Assembly (NCBI GenBank): GCA_964587525.1
Contig: CAZPLZ010000103.1
Coordinates: 1-12,189, forward strand
Direction: 5' to 3'
DNA length: 12,189 nt
Origin: CAZPLZ01 sp964587525
Lineage (GTDB): Bacteria; Oederibacteriota; CAKKQC01
Positions 7,179-12,189 of this stretch are shown here, piece by piece (positions within the stretch are counted from its first letter, which is position 1; each line of letters begins with the position of its first letter). The translations under genes and the position numbers were made by a program. The notes below the pieces were generated by a model. The model was not told where the DNA came from. It saw only the letters and a list, made by a program, of their open reading frames with translations, and made no database searches.

Positions 7179-8180
7179 ATGTTGTTCCGGTTTTCCCTAG
7201 TGGCTGTGCTGGCGCTGGCCGTCTGTCCCCGTTCCGCTTTGGCGCTCGAAGGCGTGCCCCCGTTCGAGTGGTTCGTCAGTGGTAGGTTGACCCCGGAGTT
7301 TCAAGCCGGCATCTCCGTCCGGCCGGAGATGGGGTCGAGCGGCGGCTACACCGGAGCTGACCCGGAGCGATCCCTGAAGATGCGGAACTACCTGGTAGCT
7401 CCACTGCTGGTCCAGTACGGCCTGAGGGGCAGCCTGGAAGTGTACGGCGCGTTCCCGTTTTACTGGGGCACCTCGCCGCAGCGGTTCGCGGGAGAGTTCT
7501 TCACACCGCCGGAGCCGTTTGACGGCACGGTGTCTGGCGCCGATTTCGGTGACCCGGCGCTGGCCGTGCGGTGGCGAGCCTGGCAAAGTGACGAGGAGCG
7601 ATGGACCACGGTGTTGGCAGCCGGCGCCATCTTGCCCCTTGGCTCCAACGTGTGGAGGGAATACCCCCGGTTCACCTATATCAGGACCAGTCCGGACCAG
7701 CCCAGCTTGGCTGTGGGAGACGGGACCTGGAAGCTGCTCCTGGCTTTACAGGAGCTGTACGAGACGGAAACGTTCAAGGTGGATGCGCTCGCTGGTTACA
7801 TCCTGAAATTCCCACTGCGCGCCACGGCGATCGAGCTGAGTTCTCTGCACAAGATCACCGTGCACCAGCCCTCGCCGCTTCTCGCCTGGGTGCGTCCCGC
7901 CTGGCTGGTGGGCGAGGGCCTCTGGCTGACCGGCCGCCTGGAGGGGTTCTGGGCACCGCGCGGTGACATCAAGACGTCCCCGGAGAGTATCAAGCCGCTG
8001 TTGGACAGTTACGCGAACCTGGTGTTAGCCTCCGGGGGCATCTGGGCGGGCGCCGGCGTGCGGTGGGAGCTGACGCCGGAAAGTGCGCTAAGCCTTACAG
8101 CAACCGCGCCCGTTGTGGCGCACCGATCGTACCGCTATTGGCGGATCGGCGCGTCGGCCTCGTACCTCTGGAAGCCATGA
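7179..8180 (+). CDS. Secreted beta-barrel-like outer membrane protein
   Basis: 333 residues with a clear Sec signal peptide: basic start MLFRF, hydrophobic core to about 16, and a probable cleavage site after SALA near residue 22. The mature part is rich in alternating polar/hydrophobic strands with frequent aromatic residues and Gly/Pro turns, as in outer-membrane beta barrels. Segments such as DFGDPALAVRWRAW and LAAGAILPLGSNVW resemble the MetA-pathway-of-phenol-degradation/transporter-like barrel family (PF13557), a weak resemblance judged by eye. It probably sits in the outer membrane; a role in solute uptake or structure is inference. ATG 7179 is the only sensible start; an AGGAGG lies at 7156-7161 but is 17 bases away, farther than usual. 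It heads the rightward gene set and is 17 bases before the lactonase gene, so it could serve uptake of a substrate for those enzymes. Confidence 0.75.
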   Translation: MLFRFSLVAVLALAVCPRSALALEGVPPFEWFVSGRLTPEFQAGISVRPEMGSSGGYTGADPERSLKMRNYLVAPLLVQYGLRGSLEVYGAFPFYWGTSPQRFAGEFFTPPEPFDGTVSGADFGDPALAVRWRAWQSDEERWTTVLAAGAILPLGSNVWREYPRFTYIRTSPDQPSLAVGDGTWKLLLALQELYETETFKVDALAGYILKFPLRATAIELSSLHKITVHQPSPLLAWVRPAWLVGEGLWLTGRLEGFWAPRGDIKTSPESIKPLLDSYANLVLASGGIWAGAGVRWELTPESALSLTATAPVVAHRSYRYWRIGASASYLWKP

Positions 8181-8197
8181 TAATGTAGAAACCACTC

Positions 8198-9061
8198 ATG
8201 GCGGATCAGGTCGAGCTCGTGCTGGATGCTAAAACTCAGTTGGGTGAAGGCGCCATCTGGCACTCGCAAAAGCACGTGTTGTACTGGGTGGACATCGATG
8301 CCGGGCTCCTTCACATCTACGACCCCAAAACGAACCGGGATCGTTCCCTCTCCACTGGCCAGCCGGTCGGCACCGTGGTCCCCCGCGCTTCAGGTGGGGT
8401 GATGGTCGCCTTGCGTGATGGATTCGCTGCGCTGAATCTTGAGACAGGCGCGATCACTCCTATCACCAATCCCGAGAGCCATCTTCAAAACCGGTTCAAT
8501 GACGGCAAGTGCGATCCGGCCGGACGCTTCTGGGCTGGCACCATGGGCAAAGCCGGTGCCAGCCTGTACCGGCTGGATCGTGATCTCACGGTGCGCAAGA
8601 TGTTCGACGGGGTAAGGACCTCCAACGGGATCGCCTGGAGCCTGGACCTGAAGACGATGTACTACATCGACACCCCAACTCAGGAGGTGGCTGCCTTCGA
8701 TTACGACCACGCGACTGGCGACATCAAAAACCGGCGGGTGGCGGTCAAGGTGCCCAAGGAAAACGGGCATCCTGACGGCTCGACCCTGGATGCTGAGGGC
8801 CATCTCTGGGTGGCGCACTGGGATGGATGGAATGTCACCTGTTACGATCCTGGGACCGGGAAGGCCCTGCGCACCGTCAAGTTGCCGGTGAGCCGGGTCA
8901 CCTCCTGTGCCTTCGGTGGCCCCGATCTGGCGACGCTGTACATCACCTCGGCCCGCGTTGGCCTGGACGATGCCGCGCTCGCTTCCCAGCCCCTCGCCGG
9001 CGGCTTGTTTAAGGTGAGTGTGGGCGTGCGAGGCATTCCGGCTCCAGAGTTTCTCGGGTGA
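8198..9061 (+). CDS. SMP-30/gluconolactonase (SGL) family lactonase
   Basis: Predicted metal-dependent sugar lactonase with a six-bladed beta-propeller fold, opening an aldono-lactone to the free sugar acid in the cytoplasm. The 287 residues match the family length. Metal-ligand positions of regucalcin-type enzymes are present: E17 in LGEGAIWH, N143 in SNGIAWS, D193 in NGHPDGSTLD; the substrate-contact segment NRFNDGKCDPAGRFWAGTM starts at 98. The C-terminal PLAGGLFKV (265-273) is also typical. The start is ATG 8198, without a clear Shine-Dalgarno, 17 bases after the barrel gene. The following dehydrogenase fits as the enzyme making the lactone. Sugar specificity cannot be told from sequence. 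Confidence 0.92.
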   Translation: MADQVELVLDAKTQLGEGAIWHSQKHVLYWVDIDAGLLHIYDPKTNRDRSLSTGQPVGTVVPRASGGVMVALRDGFAALNLETGAITPITNPESHLQNRFNDGKCDPAGRFWAGTMGKAGASLYRLDRDLTVRKMFDGVRTSNGIAWSLDLKTMYYIDTPTQEVAAFDYDHATGDIKNRRVAVKVPKENGHPDGSTLDAEGHLWVAHWDGWNVTCYDPGTGKALRTVKLPVSRVTSCAFGGPDLATLYITSARVGLDDAALASQPLAGGLFKVSVGVRGIPAPEFLG

Positions 9062-9067
9062 GGGGGG
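9061..9067 (+). promoter_or_regulatory. Ribosome-binding site deciding the dehydrogenase start
   Basis: AGGGGGG ends 8 bases before GTG 9076, a good spacing. It supports that start over the in-frame GTG at 9058, which overlaps the lactonase stop and would place this site inside the coding sequence. Confidence 0.55.
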
Positions 9068-9075
9068 CGAACACC

Positions 9076-9834
9076 GTGGCTTCTGATCGTTTCAAGGGTC
9101 AAGTTGCGATTGTCACTGGTGGCGCCGATGGGATCGGTAAGGCCATCGCCCGCCGTCTTGCCTCAGAGGGCGGGAATGTGGTGCTGTTCGACCGCAACAC
9201 CAAGCTGATGGAGAAAACGCAAGGTGAGCTCGCCAAAGAGTCGCTCCGGGTCATGGCCGTCAAGGTGGACATTACCCAGGAGGAATCCGTCAAAGCGGGG
9301 ATCGCTCAGGTGATGAACGCGGCCAAGCGCCTGGACATCATGGTCAACAGCGCTGGGATCCCGGGACCGACGAACGTCAAGATCACCGAGTACGCGGCCG
9401 AGGATTTTGACACGGTGTGTGACGTGAATCTGCGGGGTTCGTTCCTTATGGCCAAATACTCGATCGAACAGATGCTCAAAAACGACTACGGCCGGATCCT
9501 CCTGATCGCCTCCATCGCCGGGAAGGAAGGGAACCCCGGCATGGTGGGCTATTCGGCGAGCAAGGCCGGGGTCGTCGGCCTGGTGAAGGCGCTGGGCAAG
9601 GAGTTTGCCGAAACTGGAGTCCGGATCAATGGGCTGGCACCCGCCGTCATCCATACCGCGATGCTGGACTCTGTGAGCCCGAGCCAAGTGAAGTACATGA
9701 CTGACCGCATTCCCATGAAGCGGACTGGAACATTGGACGAGGTGGCCGCGCTGTCTGCGTGGGTTGTCTCCACGGAGTGTAGCTTCACGACCGGATTTGT
9801 GTTCGACCTGTCCGGAGGCCGTGCGACGTATTGA
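9076..9834 (+). CDS. Short-chain dehydrogenase/reductase (SDR), NAD-type
   Basis: Classical SDR of 252 residues with a Rossmann fold. Visible motifs: cofactor loop TGGADGIG (14-21); Asp39 at the end of the second strand (LFDRN), which favours NAD(H) over NADP(H); NSAG (91-94); N118; and the catalytic set S146, Y159 and K163 in IASIAGK and YSASK. The C-terminal GRATY follows the usual FDLSGG. It resembles FabG-like and sugar dehydrogenases; coupling to a lactonase gene suggests oxidation of a sugar hydroxyl to a lactone or keto-sugar, an inference from context. GTG 9076 was chosen for its Shine-Dalgarno site; GTG 9058 would add six residues. The TGA stop overlaps the ATG of the next gene. Confidence 0.92.
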   Translation: MASDRFKGQVAIVTGGADGIGKAIARRLASEGGNVVLFDRNTKLMEKTQGELAKESLRVMAVKVDITQEESVKAGIAQVMNAAKRLDIMVNSAGIPGPTNVKITEYAAEDFDTVCDVNLRGSFLMAKYSIEQMLKNDYGRILLIASIAGKEGNPGMVGYSASKAGVVGLVKALGKEFAETGVRINGLAPAVIHTAMLDSVSPSQVKYMTDRIPMKRTGTLDEVAALSAWVVSTECSFTTGFVFDLSGGRATY

Positions 9835-10991
9835 TGGCCCCCGAAAGGAGCGTTGCAGGATTGTTTGAGAGCGAGCACGTGTCCCATGCTGGCGCGGGAG
9901 TGTTGCCTTCACAAAACATTCTTGACCTCATTAAGGGCAGCGTTATTTTCGCCAAAACTGAGATCGCGAAGAGGCAGATTCAACCGGCGAGTCTCGATCT
10001 CAGATTGGGCAATCGTGCGTACCAGATTCAGACGAGCTTCCTGCCGGGAAGCAAATCAACGGTACTGGACAAGATCAAGGATTTAACATTGAACGAGCTC
10101 GATCTCACCAACCCAAAAGTTTTGGAGAAAGGCCGGGTGTTTATCGTACCGCTCATGGAACGGTTGAGCTTGCCGAAACTTATCTCCGGCAAGGCGAATC
10201 CCAAGAGTACGACTGGCCGTCTGGATGTTTTTACGAGGCTCATTACTGATTTTGGATCGGAATATGAAAACGTCCCGCCGGGCTATCATGGGCCGTTGTA
10301 TGTTGAAATTGTCCCGCTTCACTTTAGCGTCATCGTGAAAGAGGGGAGTCAATTGAATCAGTTGCGCTTCATATCAAAATCAGCCGAGATGTCTGATTCT
10401 AAAATCACGCGGTTAGATAAAGAAGCCACGTTGGTCTACTTCGATGACGGTCGGCCCGGAAAGGCGGAGATTTCAAAGGGACTCTGGGTCTCAGTTGATC
10501 TGCAAGGGACGAAAGAGATGCCCATCATTGGGTACAAGGCAAAAAGATATCCAGAGCCAATTGATCTCGATAAAGTTAGCTATTACGACCCGTTGGAATA
10601 TTGGGAACCAGTGACGGGCGGCAAATCGAAAAGTATTATTCTGTATCCTGATGACTTCCACATCTTGGTTTCAAAAGAAAAGGTTCGTGTCCCTCCTGAA
10701 TATGCGGCGGCGATGATCGCGTATGATCCGGCGTTTGGCGAATTTCGGGTCCACTATGCTGGTTTCTTTGATCCAGGCTTCGGCTACGGGCACAGCGAGG
10801 TCAAAGGGACACGAGCCGTTTTGGAGGTTCGTTCGCACGAAGTTCCCTTTCTCCTTGAGGATGGACAGGTGGTTGGCCGGTTGATTTACGAAAAATTGCT
10901 TCGGACTCCCAGCATCGTCTATGGACCATCCATCGGCTCTTCCTATCAAAATCAGGGCGTGTCCTTGAGCAAGCAATTCAAGCGCGGTTAA
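9834..10991 (+). CDS. Double-domain dCTP deaminase-like protein
   Basis: 385 residues, about twice E. coli Dcd (193), matching the two-domain 2'-deoxycytidine 5'-triphosphate deaminase family best known from Alphaproteobacteria. Such enzymes convert dCTP to dUTP for dTTP synthesis. The N-terminal half aligns by eye to Dcd: IQPASLDLRLGN (49-60), NPKSTTGR (122-129) in place of the SSLAR motif with S125 and R129 kept, and PPGYHGPLYVEI (148-159) with the catalytic-type E158. The C-terminal half keeps HYAGFFDPGFG (307-317), LEV with E331, and the nucleotide-tail motif YQNQG (371-375), but has lost Ser/Arg. ATG 9834 overlaps the SDR stop; TTG 9861 or GTG 9879 are possible starts because conserved sequence begins only near GVLPS (residue 22). 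GC is much lower than the flanks (45% and 47% in two counted 60-base lines), suggesting transfer. Confidence 0.88.
   Translation: MAPERSVAGLFESEHVSHAGAGVLPSQNILDLIKGSVIFAKTEIAKRQIQPASLDLRLGNRAYQIQTSFLPGSKSTVLDKIKDLTLNELDLTNPKVLEKGRVFIVPLMERLSLPKLISGKANPKSTTGRLDVFTRLITDFGSEYENVPPGYHGPLYVEIVPLHFSVIVKEGSQLNQLRFISKSAEMSDSKITRLDKEATLVYFDDGRPGKAEISKGLWVSVDLQGTKEMPIIGYKAKRYPEPIDLDKVSYYDPLEYWEPVTGGKSKSIILYPDDFHILVSKEKVRVPPEYAAAMIAYDPAFGEFRVHYAGFFDPGFGYGHSEVKGTRAVLEVRSHEVPFLLEDGQVVGRLIYEKLLRTPSIVYGPSIGSSYQNQGVSLSKQFKRG
9844..9850 (+). promoter_or_regulatory. Possible internal ribosome site for the deaminase-like gene
   Basis: AAAGGAG ends 10 bases before an in-frame TTG at 9861. If used, the protein would start at FESEH-side residue 10, closer to where family similarity begins, instead of at the overlapping ATG 9834. 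Undecided. Confidence 0.3.
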
Positions 10992-12189
10992 ATGCCGCTC
11001 CCCATTGATTACGCGGAGCGCGTCTATGCAGGCGTGCTGGGCAAGATTATCGGCGTCTATCTGGGCCGGCCCTTCGAGGGCTGGACATACCAGGACATCA
11101 TGGCCCGGTTGGGCGAGATCACGTATTACGTCCACGAGAAGCGTCAATGCCCTCTGATCGTGACCGATGACGACATCTCCGGCACGTTCACCTTTCTGCG
11201 TGCCCTGCCTGACTACGGGAACCGCCTTGACCTGACGCCTGCGCAGATCGGTCAGACCTGGCTCAATTACCTCATTGAAGAACGGACCGTGCTGTGGTGG
11301 GGGGGCATGGGGAATTCCACCGAGCACACCGCCTTCCTCCGCCTCAAGCGGGGGATTCCAGCGCCGCGCAGCGGATCCATTGAGCTCAACGGCAAAGTCG
11401 TGGCCGAGCAGATCGGAGCGCAGATCTTCATCGACGGCTGGGCGATGGTCGCGGCGGGCGATCCTGAGCTGGCGGCCGATCTGGCCAAAAGGGCGGCAAG
11501 CGTCAGTCACGATGGCGAGGCAGTCTATGGCGCCCAGGTTGTAGCCGCCATCGAGGCGCAGGCCTTCGTGGAGCCAAACATATCCAACCTGCTCGATGCT
11601 GGCGTTTCCAGGATTCCCAAGGACTCCGTCATCGCCCGCATGATCGGCAACATCCGGGGCTGGCATGCGCAGGAGAAGGACTGGCGCAAGACCAGGGAAC
11701 GCATCGAGGCCAGTTACGGTTACGACAAATACGGCGGCAACTGCCACATGGTGCCCAATCACGCGTTGATCATTCTGGCCCTGCTCTACGGCGAGGGCGA
11801 TTTCCAGAAATCTTTGATGATGGTCAACACGAGCGGCTGGGACACCGACTGCAATTCAGGAAATGTGGGATGCATCCTGGGCATCAGGGGCGGGCTGGCG
11901 GGTATCGAGGCTGGCCCTGACTGGCGTGGTCCGGTTGCAGACCGGCTCTATCTCCCCACGGCGGATGGCGGGCGGGCGGTCAGCGACGCTGTGACCGAGG
12001 CGTATCACATTGTCAACATCGGCCGCGCCTTGGCCGGCGAGGCGCCGGAAACTCCGAAGGGCGGGGCCCGATATCACTTTGAGTTGCCCGGCGCGGTGCA
12101 GGGGTTCCGGCTGGAGGAAATGGCTGATTCCACCGGAACGACAGTGGTGGAAAACGTAGCCGGGCACAGCCGGCAGAGCCTGCGCTCCC
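10992..12189 (+). CDS. ADP-ribosylglycohydrolase family protein, 3' end outside window
   Basis: An open frame of 399 codons starting at ATG 10992, directly after the TAA of the previous gene, and running off the right edge. It is an all-helical ADP-ribosyl-(protein/dinitrogenase-reductase) hydrolase-type fold. Motifs: GVLGKIIGVYLGRPFEG (14-30), the metal-binding TDDD (58-61), IGAQIFIDGWAMVAAGDP (141-158), SHDGEAVYGA (172-181), and the second metal motif WDTDCNSGNVG (283-293). Family members cleave ADP-ribose or related N-glycosidic bonds using two Mg ions. After about residue 355 the helical domain ends and a strand-rich stretch begins (YHFELPGAVQGFRLEE), pointing to an additional C-terminal beta domain. 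In this context (lactonase, dehydrogenase) a role in sugar or nucleoside catabolism is as likely as protein de-ADP-ribosylation. No Shine-Dalgarno is evident; translational coupling is likely. Confidence 0.9.
   Translation, partial: MPLPIDYAERVYAGVLGKIIGVYLGRPFEGWTYQDIMARLGEITYYVHEKRQCPLIVTDDDISGTFTFLRALPDYGNRLDLTPAQIGQTWLNYLIEERTVLWWGGMGNSTEHTAFLRLKRGIPAPRSGSIELNGKVVAEQIGAQIFIDGWAMVAAGDPELAADLAKRAASVSHDGEAVYGAQVVAAIEAQAFVEPNISNLLDAGVSRIPKDSVIARMIGNIRGWHAQEKDWRKTRERIEASYGYDKYGGNCHMVPNHALIILALLYGEGDFQKSLMMVNTSGWDTDCNSGNVGCILGIRGGLAGIEAGPDWRGPVADRLYLPTADGGRAVSDAVTEAYHIVNIGRALAGEAPETPKGGARYHFELPGAVQGFRLEEMADSTGTTVVENVAGHSRQSLRS

Noticed and set aside
7179..7245. Lipoprotein signal in the barrel protein (Cys at residue 16)
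   Set aside because: The residue before Cys is Val and the context ALAVC is not a good lipobox; SALA near 22 fits signal peptidase I better.
9163..9912. Minus-strand open frame opposite the SDR gene
   Set aside because: Low-complexity, His/Arg-rich translation without recognisable domains; the SDR on the other strand has all catalytic motifs.
10671..11762. Long antisense open frame (363 codons, minus strand) across the deaminase and ADP-ribosylglycohydrolase genes
   Set aside because: Its translation shows no family motifs and is a by-product of codon bias; the plus-strand frame carries clear ADP-ribosylglycohydrolase motifs.

Overview
The window is gene-dense, GC-rich bacterial chromosome with almost no intergenic space. 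The longest gap between genes is 85 bases, so there is no stretch over 300 bases without a gene, and I saw no rRNA, tRNA, CRISPR array or insertion sequence. The adjacent LptF/LptG-type permeases and a secreted beta-barrel-like protein indicate a Gram-negative, LPS-producing organism. High GC, many GTG/TTG starts, weak Shine-Dalgarno sites and a GC-rich interspersed palindrome suggest an environmental lineage (for example Nitrospirota, Methylomirabilota or a deltaproteobacterial relative). I cannot place it more precisely from sequence alone.

Region 1 (1-2937, + strand) is an envelope block. It holds the 3' end of a membrane-anchored TPR protein (open at the left edge), then lptF (GTGA overlap) and lptG. 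A short stem-loop fills the lptF-lptG gap. Together LptF and LptG would form the membrane part of the ABC exporter that extracts lipopolysaccharide from the inner membrane.

Region 2 (3023-7135, - strand), convergent with lptG, reads from right to left. It encodes a class V alanine/serine-glyoxylate aminotransferase, a zinc-dependent M16 peptidase with HxxEH, and a second M16 subunit that lacks HxxEH but keeps the substrate-binding Arg/Tyr motif. The two M16 genes overlap by ATGA and look like a split-active-site heterodimer. A 60-bp near-perfect C/G-rich palindrome sits at the aminotransferase-M16 junction and supplies the aminotransferase stop codon and its last ~14 residues.

Region 3 (7179-12189, + strand), divergent from region 2 across 43 bases, is a probable operon. 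It encodes a secreted outer-membrane beta-barrel-like protein, an SMP-30/gluconolactonase-type lactonase, an NAD-type short-chain dehydrogenase, a double-domain dCTP-deaminase-like protein and an ADP-ribosylglycohydrolase-family protein cut by the right edge. The dehydrogenase and lactonase fit a sugar -> lactone -> sugar acid route. The dCTP-deaminase-like gene has clearly lower GC than its neighbours, so it may be an insertion into a sugar/nucleoside-type catabolic cluster. This is the most unusual feature, but I do not claim a proven new system.
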